From: Frankiales bacterium
Lineage (GTDB): Bacteria; Actinomycetota; Actinomycetes; Mycobacteriales; Jatrophihabitantaceae
Assembly (NCBI GenBank): GCA_025963265.1
Contig: JAOPUY010000501.1
Location: forward strand, 1-7,703
Reading direction: 5' to 3'
DNA length: 7,703 nt
Made by a program: the position numbers and the translations under genes. Below, piece after piece: positions 1 through 5,825 of the stretch. The notes beneath the pieces are model-generated. The model was not told the DNA's origin, did no database searches, and saw only the letters and a list, made by a program, of their open reading frames with translations. Position 1 is the stretch's first letter. Each line of letters starts with the position of its first letter.

Positions 1-184
1 CGACGCCGCCTAGCAGGTCATAGCTCAGGTGCAGGCCGCGAATTCCGTAGTCGATGACCCGCACCCGGTCGGGAAGTGGACGCCGAGCAGCCTCGGCCGC
101 GAGCGCGGCCGTGACCGCTGGGCCGAAGCCGTCGTCGCGGAAGAAGATGTTGCCGATCCCCGCGACGAGCACGTTGTCCTTCAC
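1..184 (-). CDS. Hydrogenase maturation protease (HyaD/HybD/HoxM family), 3' end beyond the window
   Basis: This endopeptidase family removes the C-terminal tail of a [NiFe]-hydrogenase large subunit after nickel insertion, in the cytoplasm. Only the first 61 codons are present; the gene runs off the left edge. I read a GTG start at 182-184 with a GGGAG ribosome site (193-197) eight bases upstream. The N-terminus has the family's opening strand and loop, LVAGIGNIFFRDDGFG (residues 6-21). Asp18 stands where E. coli HybD has its nickel-sensing Glu16. A second family block, VRVIDYGIRGLHLSYD (residues 42-57), follows; its Asp is the likely second metal ligand. The third ligand, a histidine, would lie outside the window. 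The gene starts 15 bases after the micropeptide stop and closes the visible operon. Its natural substrate is the tail of HhyL, encoded upstream in the same operon. Family assignment is firm; pairing with HhyL is inferred from context. Confidence 0.9.
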   Translation of the reverse strand, partial: MKDNVLVAGIGNIFFRDDGFGPAVTAALAAEAARRPLPDRVRVIDYGIRGLHLSYDLLGGV

Positions 185-192
185 CGGTGGGG

Positions 193-197
193 CTCCC
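193..197 (-). promoter_or_regulatory. Ribosome binding site of the maturation protease
   Basis: GGGAG on the minus strand lies eight bases before the GTG at 182-184. It supports that start over the internal GTG four codons later. Confidence 0.6.
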
Positions 198-199
198 GC

Positions 200-319
200 C
201 TACATGCTGCGCATTTTGAGGTAGCGCTTGAGGTCGGGGATCGAGGCGATCCCTAGCGCCAGCGCGACCAAACCCAGCGCCGACGCGACGGCGGTGGTCA
301 GAATTCCCAGGGTTCTCAC
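200..319 (-). CDS. 39-residue single-pass membrane micropeptide, DUF6893-like
   Basis: This very small protein is nearly all one hydrophobic helix (residues 4-27, Leu/Ala/Gly/Ile/Val-rich). A short basic tail follows (IPDLKRYLKMRSM, residues 27-39) with Lys31, Arg32, Lys35 and Arg37. By the positive-inside rule the tail should face the cytoplasm. I chose the GTG at 317-319: a GAGGAG site lies eight bases upstream, and the start overlaps the stop of the preceding gene as GTGA. A longer reading from GTG 421 would add 34 residues lying wholly inside the upstream gene and without membrane character. Small proteins of this kind (DUF6893) are, as far as I recall, recurrent in actinobacterial group 1h operons; their function is not known. 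A role anchoring the soluble hydrogenase or its redox partner to the membrane is my inference. Automatic gene callers can easily miss or over-extend it. Confidence 0.85.
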   Translation of the reverse strand: MRTLGILTTAVASALGLVALALGIASIPDLKRYLKMRSM

Positions 320-1737
320 GGTCGATTCTCCTCTCGGTGGCCCGATTGCCGCGAGGCAACCGGATGGGTCGGCAACGGCTCGATCTCCTCCGGCGCGAAG
401 TACAGGTAGCGGCCGTACCACTCGTGCAGATCCGCGGCCGGGTCATCGAGGAGGGTCACGGCCACGTGCCGCTGACCCTCGACGTCGGTGTGGACCGCGG
501 CCACTTTGGCCGTCTGGTCGGCGAAGAACAGGTCCTGGGCGTCAGCTCGTCGGGAGGGGTGGATGCGCACGATGCTGCCCGCCGCCACCGCCACCCCCTC
601 GATGAGGATCACGTCGGTCTCGGGTGCGGCGGCGCCGTCCACGGCTGGATCCCACCAGGGCGCGTCGTCACTCGGGGCGAAGAGGTCGATGTCGATGCCC
701 GTGTCCATATCGATGCCCAAGTCGCTGTCGAGGCCAGCGGCCCGCGGGTCGCGGAGGACGCCATGCAATTGCGCCAGTTCCGCTGGAGACATCGCGTCGC
801 AGCGGTCGATGATCTCGGCCGCCCGTGGGTCGGTGGCGCGCGCCGCGGCTTTCTCCTCCTCGGTCAGGGTCATGATTCGCAGGGTCAGGATCTCGTCGAT
901 CTCCGTTGCGTCGAAGAGCGCTCCGGTGCTCTGGGCCGCGATCTCGGGGTGGTCGTACAGGATGATCGGCGAGACCAGCATGAGCGAGCTGTCGCCTTCG
1001 GGACCGGCCAGGACCGGCCAGCATCGATGTTGCCGGCATTCGGCCGCCGCGACGGCCGAGTCCTCGGGCGGGTCGGTCATCGACAAGACCTCCGCGTGCT
1101 CAAGGGTCACCAGCAGGTGCGCGCCGATGAACGAGGCGGCGATGACCGCGTCGTGCTCGACCGCGGACGCCAAGGTGGTGTTGGTGATCTGGACGTCGAG
1201 GCGGACGAGCTCGCCGCCCACGGGCGTGGCCTGCACCCGAAGCTCGCCCCGCAACGCGCGCCGGCTGCGCACCAGCCGAGCCGACGGTCCCACCGGTTCG
1301 ACCTCCTGGCCGGCCGGGATCTCGACGCGTTCCCGGCGCTGGTCGGTGAGCTCGGACAACCGCCACGGCCCGAGGCTGACCTCCCGGGTCTCGGCCTCGT
1401 CCCAGCTGAGCCAGCTCTGCTCGCCGACGCTCAGTTCGGCGACCTCGGCAAAGCGGCCTTCGGAATCGGCTGCTTGCGCGCTGCGCCGCTGCAGCTGCAG
1501 GAACCGCAGCTCGACCGCGACCGTGGCGAGATCGCGATTGCCGGCGCGCACCAAGAACTCCGACCCCAGCGACGGATCCTCGCCCTGACCGGCCTCGCCC
1601 GCGCCGACCGGACCGAGCACCCCGAATTGCCAACGGGACTGGTTCTTGCCGGAGCTCGCGCGATAGGGATAGAGCAGATAGCCCTCGTACAAGACGGCGT
1701 CGGCCACCGCACGGGCGCCGTCCAGGCCGGCGTTCAC
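316..1737 (-). CDS. Conserved hydrogenase-operon protein of unknown function, 473 residues
   Basis: I do not recognise a named domain. The N-terminus carries a motif I associate with homologues beside group 1h hydrogenases: LYEGYLLYPYRASSGKNQ (residues 16-33), followed by RWQFGVLGP. Residues 70-215 alternate short hydrophobic and charged stretches and look beta-rich. Residues 284-332 are helical and charged (TLTEEEKAAAR, then DPRAAEIIDRCDAMSPAELAQLHGVL). An Asp-rich linker follows (337-351) with two DxGIDh units. The C-terminal part (about 372-455) looks like another beta domain and ends in the motif EWYGRYLYFAPEEIEPL. There is no signal peptide, membrane helix or CxxC pair, and cysteines are few (234, 239, 313), so it does not look like a redox carrier. 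The GTG start overlaps the previous TGA as GTGA, has no purine-rich ribosome site, and lies in a hairpin, so translation probably depends on the upstream gene. A scaffold or assembly factor is possible, but this is a guess. Confidence 0.85.
   Translation of the reverse strand: MNAGLDGARAVADAVLYEGYLLYPYRASSGKNQSRWQFGVLGPVGAGEAGQGEDPSLGSEFLVRAGNRDLATVAVELRFLQLQRRSAQAADSEGRFAEVAELSVGEQSWLSWDEAETREVSLGPWRLSELTDQRRERVEIPAGQEVEPVGPSARLVRSRRALRGELRVQATPVGGELVRLDVQITNTTLASAVEHDAVIAASFIGAHLLVTLEHAEVLSMTDPPEDSAVAAAECRQHRCWPVLAGPEGDSSLMLVSPIILYDHPEIAAQSTGALFDATEIDEILTLRIMTLTEEEKAAARATDPRAAEIIDRCDAMSPAELAQLHGVLRDPRAAGLDSDLGIDMDTGIDIDLFAPSDDAPWWDPAVDGAAAPETDVILIEGVAVAAGSIVRIHPSRRADAQDLFFADQTAKVAAVHTDVEGQRHVAVTLLDDPAADLHEWYGRYLYFAPEEIEPLPTHPVASRQSGHREENRP
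328..333 (-). promoter_or_regulatory. Ribosome binding site deciding the micropeptide start
   Basis: GAGGAG on the minus strand lies eight bases before the GTG at 317-319. It fixes the 39-residue reading of the micropeptide rather than the 73-residue one. Confidence 0.7.
688..723 (-). repeat. Two imperfect 18-bp tandem units inside the 473-residue gene
   Basis: Read on the minus strand, the units at 723-706 and 705-688 both follow the pattern GACnnGGGCATCGAnATn. They encode the hexapeptides DLGIDM and DTGIDI, followed by DL. The repeat keeps the reading frame and makes an acidic stretch with DxDxG-like spacing, a pattern seen in some calcium-binding loops. Two copies only; calcium binding is speculative. 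Confidence 0.6.
1001..1020. repeat. Perfect 10-bp tandem duplication
   Basis: GGACCGGCCA occurs twice in direct succession on the plus strand, inside the 473-residue gene (encoding the WPVLAGP region, about residues 240-246). Because the unit is not a multiple of three, gain or loss of a copy would shift the frame. With two copies it is stable enough to be incidental. Confidence 0.7.
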
Positions 1738-2375
1738 GACCGGGTCCGATCGTGCGCGGGCAGCAAGTCGAGCAGCGTCTCATCCCAGCTGGTCAGGCCG
1801 TGCTCGGCCTTGTGCCGGGCCAAGCGCTCGATCACCTCACGGTCCAGCCGTAGCCAACCGGTGCCCGGGTAGTAGCCCTCGATCATCTCGCGCCACACGC
1901 TGATCGGCATCTCATAGCGCGCCTCGCGATCCCAGGGGACCTGCTCGACCTCGAAGCCGCGCTCGCCGCGGGTGAAGACGGTTCCGGAGAAGAGCAGGAT
2001 CACGCTCACCGCGCCGGCCCGCAGAGCGTGCAGGTATTTCGACGCGGTGACCTCGAAGTCGTACGTGCAGGGCAGCGCCAGGTCCACCTCGGTGATCTGA
2101 CTGAAGCCCTGCACCATCGCGCTAGCTTGCAGCCACATGAACGGTTTGAGCGTGTCGTACCACCGATCGCGGGTGCCGAAGAGATCCAGCAGCGCGAGCT
2201 CCTCCTCCGCGGTGTAGCCGCGCCGCTGCGGCTCGATGCGCACCTGAGCGCGAAGGGCGATGGCGTGGATCCGCGCGCCGGTGGCCTCGGTGACTCGCAA
2301 GCGGGCGGTCAGCTGCGGCGCGACCGCGTACGGCGTGGCGAACAGATCGACGACGGCGAAGTCGAGCTCGGTCAT
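1734..2375 (-). CDS. DUF6084-family protein, 213 residues
   Basis: A protein family of unknown biochemistry that I recall as a regular member of actinobacterial group 1h hydrogenase operons. It opens with MTELDFAVVDLFATPYAVAPQ, followed by a beta-rich segment containing IHAIALRAQVRIEPQRRGY (residues 36-54). A helical stretch includes LDLFGTRDRWYDTLKPFMW. A second strand-rich part holds EVDLALPCTYDFEVTASKY, and a conserved-looking block near residues 159-171 reads MIEGYYPGTGWLR. It is soluble, with one cysteine and no metal motif, and seems to be a binding or scaffold protein rather than a carrier. The ATG start overlaps the preceding TGA as ATGA and has the best ribosome site in the window, GGAGGT at 2382-2387, so it can be started independently as well as by coupling. 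The family call is from recall of sequence pattern and context. A role in hydrogenase assembly is inference. Confidence 0.85.
   Translation of the reverse strand: MTELDFAVVDLFATPYAVAPQLTARLRVTEATGARIHAIALRAQVRIEPQRRGYTAEEELALLDLFGTRDRWYDTLKPFMWLQASAMVQGFSQITEVDLALPCTYDFEVTASKYLHALRAGAVSVILLFSGTVFTRGERGFEVEQVPWDREARYEMPISVWREMIEGYYPGTGWLRLDREVIERLARHKAEHGLTSWDETLLDLLPAHDRTRS
1735..1754 (-). promoter_or_regulatory. Hairpin covering the GTG start of the 473-residue gene
   Basis: On the minus strand the arms CACGATCG and CGGTCGTG enclose a four-base loop, GACC. In RNA all eight positions pair, one of them as a G-U wobble. The last three bases of the 3' arm are the GTG start codon (1735-1737), and the upstream TGA (1734-1736) overlaps it. 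A ribosome finishing the DUF6084 gene would open the stem, which would force coupled translation. Confidence 0.55.
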
Positions 2376-3031
2376 GGCGCGACCTCCGCGCGGGACGTTC
2401 GGGCCGGCGCGGGTTGGCTGCGCCGCTCGACCAGGCTGAAGAAGGCGTCGATGCGCTCGTGCGCCTCGCGCCCCCCGTCAAAGCCCCGCCACACCGAGCG
2501 CAGGCCGCCGACGAGCTCGTAGCAGACGTCGATCGGGACGAGGTAGCAGCCGACCTGGCCGCCGCCCCGGCCCGGCGTGCGCACCAGCAGGGCCTCCACG
2601 TCCGGCGCGAGCAACTGCAATTCGGGGTTATCGGCGGTCACCGTGCTCCAGGCCTCCAGCGGCAGCTCGGACTCGGTCGCCCCGGCCGGGCCGGGGTAGA
2701 AAGCGACCAGGCGCTGCAGGCTCGAGTTGAAGAAGAAGAAGGCCAGCCCGACCGGGATCTCGAGCTGGTCCCACTGGCCCGGTCCGAGGCGGAAGTCGGG
2801 AAACGTGAAGAAACGGTCGGGCACCGCGCGGAAACGCAGTTCGGCCCCCTCGGCCGTGAACAGCAGATAGCACGGCCGGCAGCAGCACATCAGCGACCGG
2901 TTGGCCCGATCCACCACGTGGCCGTGCTCGTCGGCGATGGCCACGCCGCACATCTCGCACGCCTCGCCGGCCGGTGGCGGCGGCGGGCGGTCAGCGATTC
3001 GCCGCAGGACGAACAGCGGCGCGGAGTTCAT
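2372..3031 (-). CDS. DUF5947-family protein with two CxxC pairs, 219 residues
   Basis: Unknown function; a family I recall as linked to group 1h hydrogenase operons. The N-terminal third holds a probable metal site: EACEMCGVAI gives the pair Cys25/Cys28, then His36 and His38, then the cluster MCCCRPC with Cys49, Cys50, Cys51 and Cys54. Two CxxC pairs 23 residues apart suit a zinc ribbon or, in this setting, an iron-sulfur site. The rest (about 65-205) has no cysteine-rich motif but contains the conserved-looking blocks RFFTFPDFRLGPGQWDQLEIPVG-like (70-95, with FFFFNSSLQRLVAFYPGP after it) and GCYLVPIDVCYELVGGLR (161-178). I chose the ATG at 3029-3031, which overlaps the hhyE stop as ATGA; the open frame extends upstream to about 3325, but that part overlaps hhyE and looks like shadow sequence. 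The ribosome-site region is paired in a hairpin. Family confident; metal identity and role unknown. Confidence 0.87.
   Translation of the reverse strand: MNSAPLFVLRRIADRPPPPPAGEACEMCGVAIADEHGHVVDRANRSLMCCCRPCYLLFTAEGAELRFRAVPDRFFTFPDFRLGPGQWDQLEIPVGLAFFFFNSSLQRLVAFYPGPAGATESELPLEAWSTVTADNPELQLLAPDVEALLVRTPGRGGGQVGCYLVPIDVCYELVGGLRSVWRGFDGGREAHERIDAFFSLVERRSQPAPARTSRAEVAP
2382..2387 (-). promoter_or_regulatory. Strong ribosome binding site of the DUF6084 gene
   Basis: GGAGGT on the minus strand, six bases before the ATG at 2373-2375. It is the only near-perfect Shine-Dalgarno sequence at an internal junction of this operon. Confidence 0.75.
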
Positions 3032-3041
3032 GTCGCCGCTG
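3014..3041 (-). promoter_or_regulatory. Perfect 8-bp inverted repeat with the ATGA junction in its loop
   Basis: On the minus strand CAGCGGCG (3041-3034) and CGCCGCTG (3021-3014) are perfectly complementary across a 12-base loop. The loop contains the hhyE stop and the ATG of the DUF5947 gene, overlapping as ATGA at 3028-3031. The 5' arm takes up the space where a ribosome site would be. It is a candidate coupling hairpin. Its GC-only character in GC-rich DNA means chance cannot be dismissed. Confidence 0.5.
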
Positions 3042-3987
3042 CGGTGGGCGTCGCGAGCAGTCCGGCCGCCGCGCTCGGCACCGCCACCGACAGGACGCCG
3101 TCGCGGAGCAGGACCGGCAGCGGCTCCAGATGCTCGGCTGGATCGTCCAAGCCGGCCCCGGCCCGGCCCACGTCGAAATGCGCCCGGCACAGCGCGCACC
3201 GCAGCACGCCCGACCCGGTCGCCTCGCCGAGCCGGCGCTCGAGCGCGCTGCCGGCCAGGCTCTGGCCGCAGTGCCCGCACCGATCGTGAAAGCAGAAGAC
3301 GTCGTTGCCGATGCGGCACGCGCAAATAGTCGATCCCCGGAGTTCGAAGCCAGCCAGCTGGCCGGGAGCGAGCTCGCTGAGCTCGGCGGCCTCGATCCAG
3401 TCCGCGCCCGCCGTCGGCCCCCGGTCGATCCGCGACCGCAGCGCGTCCAGGGCGATGACCCCGCCGACCGGCTTGGCCGCGGGCGCGGCCACCTCGATGG
3501 CGGTCATCTCCGGCGCCGCGGCCTGGACGGCTCCGGTCACCGCCAACTCCAACGTGACCGAGGAGGACGGGCAGCCGTCGCAGCTGCCGAGCAGGCGGAG
3601 TCGGACCACGCCTTGCTCGTCGATGCCGAGCAACTCGACGTCACCGCCATGCGTGCCCAGATAAGGGCGAACGCTGTCCAGGGCGCGCCGGATCCGAGTC
3701 TGGACATCGTAGGGGTGCAGGTCATGCACCAGCAGCAGGCCGGAGACGAGCTCGTCGTCGGCCATGGCGTCCATCGTCGCCGGGTCGAGCCGCCCAGCCT
3801 CGTCCAGGATCTCGAGCATCCGGGCCAGACCGGCGCCGTACAAGGTCGAGACGCAGGCGACCAGGTCCTCGGCGCGGGTCCGAGCCCCCGGGCCGCCGGC
3901 GGCGCTGGCCTCGATGAGCGACTCGATGCGATCTCCCGCCGCTCGCAGCTGATCCGTCTCCAGCGCCGAGCGGCCGTTCGCGGCCAC
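3028..3987 (-). CDS. hhyE: HhyE-like iron-sulfur protein: NifU C-terminal domain plus Rieske-like domain
   Basis: Probable electron-transfer or cluster-assembly partner of the hydrogenase. In Mycobacterium smegmatis the gene in the same place after hhyL is called hhyE and is reported as needed for H2 uptake (recalled). Three parts are visible in 319 residues: a helical N-terminus (about 1-100), a NifU C-terminal/Nfu-type domain (about 100-166, RPYLGTHGGDVELLGI then CDGCPSSSVTLE, ligand pair Cys136/Cys139), and a Rieske-like domain (about 196-300). The Rieske part has ICACRIG, FCFHDRCGHCGQSL and CALCRAHFDV. The first pair can be read as CxH (Cys237, His239) or CxxC (Cys237, Cys240). The second is CxxC (Cys264, Cys267), where classic Rieske proteins have CxxH. 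An Ala/Pro/Gly-rich linker joins the domains. The GTG start follows the hhyL TAA by two bases, without a strong ribosome site. There is no signal peptide, so the protein should be cytoplasmic. Confidence 0.9.
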   Translation of the reverse strand: MAANGRSALETDQLRAAGDRIESLIEASAAGGPGARTRAEDLVACVSTLYGAGLARMLEILDEAGRLDPATMDAMADDELVSGLLLVHDLHPYDVQTRIRRALDSVRPYLGTHGGDVELLGIDEQGVVRLRLLGSCDGCPSSSVTLELAVTGAVQAAAPEMTAIEVAAPAAKPVGGVIALDALRSRIDRGPTAGADWIEAAELSELAPGQLAGFELRGSTICACRIGNDVFCFHDRCGHCGQSLAGSALERRLGEATGSGVLRCALCRAHFDVGRAGAGLDDPAEHLEPLPVLLRDGVLSVAVPSAAAGLLATPTAAAT

Positions 3988-3989
3988 GC

Positions 3990-5783
3990 TTACTCGCCGG
4001 TCACCGATTGGGTCGGCGAGTGCAGGGCTTGCAGCGTCACGCCGTCGCCGAGGTACATGTGCACGCCACAGGGCAGACAGGGGTCAAAACTGCGGACGGT
4101 CCGCATGATGTCGATGCCTTTGAAATGCTCGCGGTCGTTCTCCTCGAAGATCGGCTGGCCCTGCACCGCGTCCTCGTAGGGCCCAGGGGTGCCGTAGGAG
4201 TCCCGGGGGTTCGCGTTCCACGGGGTCGGCGGGTACGGGTGGTAATTGGCGATCTTGCCGTCTCGGATCACCATGTGGTGGCTCAGGACGCCGCGCACCG
4301 CCTCGGTGAAGCCGCAGCCGATGCCCTCCTCTGGCACCTCGAACTTCTCCCACGTCTTCGTGCGCCCAGCCCGGATCTCGACGAGCGCCTTTTCCGCGAA
4401 GTGCAGCGCGGCCGCGGCGGCGTAGGCCTGGAAGTAGGTGCGAGCCCGATTGCGCTCGATGGTGTTGCTCCACTGGGGAATCTTCCACTCCAGTTCGACT
4501 GGTCCCTTGAGCGCCGTCTTGGGCAGGTTGATCCTCACGCTGTTGCCGGTGGACTGCACGTAGCCGATGTCGACGAGGCCGGCCAGCGCCGTGACCCAGA
4601 GCCGGGCCAGCGGTCCGCCGCCGGTGTCCAGCGCCAGGTAGTCCTTGCCGTCAAACCAGCGCGGCGACATCACCCAGCTGTACTTCTCGTCCAGATCGCG
4701 CTTCTGCGGACGGGGATTCGTGTGCTGGTTCCAGGGATGACGTCGGTCGACCGGATTGCCGAGGGGGTCGTGCTTGACGAAGACCTCCTGGCCGTCCCAG
4801 TCGTCGTAATAGGAGCTGCCGAGCAAGATTCGAATGCCCAGGTTGATCTCGACCAGGTCGGTGGTGACAAGCTTGCCGTCGACCACCACGCCCGGGGTGA
4901 CGTACATCTTGCGACCCCACTGCGTCATGTCCTGGTAGTCGAAGTTGCAGTAATCGGGATCCTGGAACGAGCCCCAGCAGGCCAGCAGCGTGCGGCGCAG
5001 GCCCACCTGCTCATAACCGGGAAGGGCTTGGTAGAAGAAGTCGAACAGGTCGTCGTGCATCGGCACGACCTTCTTCATGAACTCGACGTAACGCATCAAC
5101 CGGGTGATGTAGTCGGTCATCAACTGGATGGTCGCGACGGTGCCCACGCCGCCGGGGTACAGCGTCGAGGGGTGGACGTGCCGGCCCTCCATCAGGCAGA
5201 ACATCTCCCGGGTGGAGCGGCTGACTTGGAGCGCCTCGCGATAGAACTCGCCGGTGAACGGGTTGAGCGAGCGCATGATGTCGCCGATGGTCCGGTAGCC
5301 GTGCTCGGCGACGTGCGGAGACTCGGTGCGGTTGGCCTGTTCCAGCACGCCCGGGTTGGTCTCGGACACCATCTTTTCGCAGTAGTCGACCCCGACCAGG
5401 TTCTCCTGAAAGATGTTGTGGTCGAACATGTACTCGGCCGCTTCGCCGAGGTTGACGATCCACTCGCCCAGCGGCGGCGGCTTGACGCCGTAGGCCATGT
5501 TCTGGGTGTAGCAGGAGCACGTGGCGTGGTTATCCCCGCAGATGCCGCAGATTCGGCTGGTGATGAAGTGCGCGTCTCGCGGGTCCTTGCCCTTCATGAA
5601 GATCGAGTAGCCGCGGAAGATGGAGGAGGTGCTGTGGCACTCGGCGACGATCCGCTGCGTGAAGTCGATCTTCGTGTAGATGCCCAGGCTGCCGACGATG
5701 CGGGTGATGGGATCCCAGGACATCTCGACGAGGCCATCGTTGCCCTCGACGCTGTGGTTGGGGCGGGACTGGGTCGAGGTCAT
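3990..5783 (-). CDS. hhyL: Group 1h [NiFe]-hydrogenase large (catalytic) subunit
   Basis: Holds the NiFe(CN)2CO centre that splits H2 in the cytoplasmic HhySL enzyme. Both nickel-binding motifs are present: L1, SRICGICGDNH (Cys79, Cys82, His86), and L2, DPCLPCGVH (Cys569, Cys572, His575). The extended form RICGICGDNHATCSCY and DPCLPCGVHMYLG are hallmarks of group 1h. The conserved active-site arginine is probably Arg497 in EAVRGVLSHH. Near the N-terminus the usual RIEGH is RIVGS (28-32). A 22-residue tail follows His575 and should be removed by the protease at the operon's end. I chose the ATG at 5781-5783 (597 residues) because a GAGAGGT ribosome site lies seven bases upstream; a start at 5837 would add 18 residues unlike any hydrogenase. 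The stop is two bases before hhyE, and the gene lies 54 bases after hhyS. Family and group assignment are secure from the motifs. Confidence 0.98.
   Translation of the reverse strand: MTSTQSRPNHSVEGNDGLVEMSWDPITRIVGSLGIYTKIDFTQRIVAECHSTSSIFRGYSIFMKGKDPRDAHFITSRICGICGDNHATCSCYTQNMAYGVKPPPLGEWIVNLGEAAEYMFDHNIFQENLVGVDYCEKMVSETNPGVLEQANRTESPHVAEHGYRTIGDIMRSLNPFTGEFYREALQVSRSTREMFCLMEGRHVHPSTLYPGGVGTVATIQLMTDYITRLMRYVEFMKKVVPMHDDLFDFFYQALPGYEQVGLRRTLLACWGSFQDPDYCNFDYQDMTQWGRKMYVTPGVVVDGKLVTTDLVEINLGIRILLGSSYYDDWDGQEVFVKHDPLGNPVDRRHPWNQHTNPRPQKRDLDEKYSWVMSPRWFDGKDYLALDTGGGPLARLWVTALAGLVDIGYVQSTGNSVRINLPKTALKGPVELEWKIPQWSNTIERNRARTYFQAYAAAAALHFAEKALVEIRAGRTKTWEKFEVPEEGIGCGFTEAVRGVLSHHMVIRDGKIANYHPYPPTPWNANPRDSYGTPGPYEDAVQGQPIFEENDREHFKGIDIMRTVRSFDPCLPCGVHMYLGDGVTLQALHSPTQSVTGE
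3993..4020 (-). promoter_or_regulatory. Hairpin at the end of hhyL, just before the hhyE start
   Basis: On the minus strand CTCGCCG (4020-4014) pairs perfectly with CGGCGAG (3999-3993). Three more pairs (ACC with GGT) can form inside, with a three-base bulge and a CAATC loop. The 3' arm is followed directly by the hhyL TAA and then the hhyE GTG. No T-run follows, so it is not a classic terminator. It could shield the hydrogenase mRNA end or limit hhyE translation. Confidence 0.45.
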
Positions 5784-5790
5784 AGGGGTT

Positions 5791-5803
5791 ACCTCTCTGA
5801 GGT
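5791..5803 (-). promoter_or_regulatory. hhyL ribosome binding site within a small hairpin
   Basis: On the minus strand ACCTC-AGA-GAGGT is a perfect 5-bp inverted repeat with a three-base loop. Its 3' arm is the hhyL Shine-Dalgarno core, ending seven bases before the ATG. A stem this short is weak but could mask the site temporarily. Confidence 0.5.
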
Positions 5804-5804
5804 C

Positions 5805-5825
5805 GCCGAGCTGGGGCCGAGCTGG
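5805..5825. repeat. 10-bp direct repeat with an 11-bp period between hhyS and hhyL
   Basis: GCCGAGCTGG occurs at 5805-5814 and 5816-5825 on the plus strand, separated by one G. The copies lie about one helical turn apart in the 54-base spacer. They also contribute to the hairpin at 5811-5830, so a protein-binding role and an RNA role cannot be separated by eye. Confidence 0.6.

Noticed and set aside
320..421. Longer 73-residue version of the micropeptide
   Set aside because: The extra part lies fully inside the preceding gene, and the strong GAGGAG site points to the GTG at 317-319.
337..1872. Plus-strand open frame of 511 codons opposite the 473-residue gene
   Set aside because: Antisense shadow. 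The minus-strand gene fits the overlapping stop/start chain of the operon, while this frame crosses two genes and has no ribosome site context.
2728..2741. GAA trinucleotide run in the DUF5947 gene
   Set aside because: Only four units, coding for consecutive phenylalanines. The length does not suggest slippage or a functional microsatellite.
3032..3325. Upstream extension of the DUF5947 frame to 317 residues
   Set aside because: The added residues are Arg/Gly/Pro-rich shadow sequence inside hhyE. The ATG at 3029-3031 overlapping the hhyE stop gives the family's usual length.
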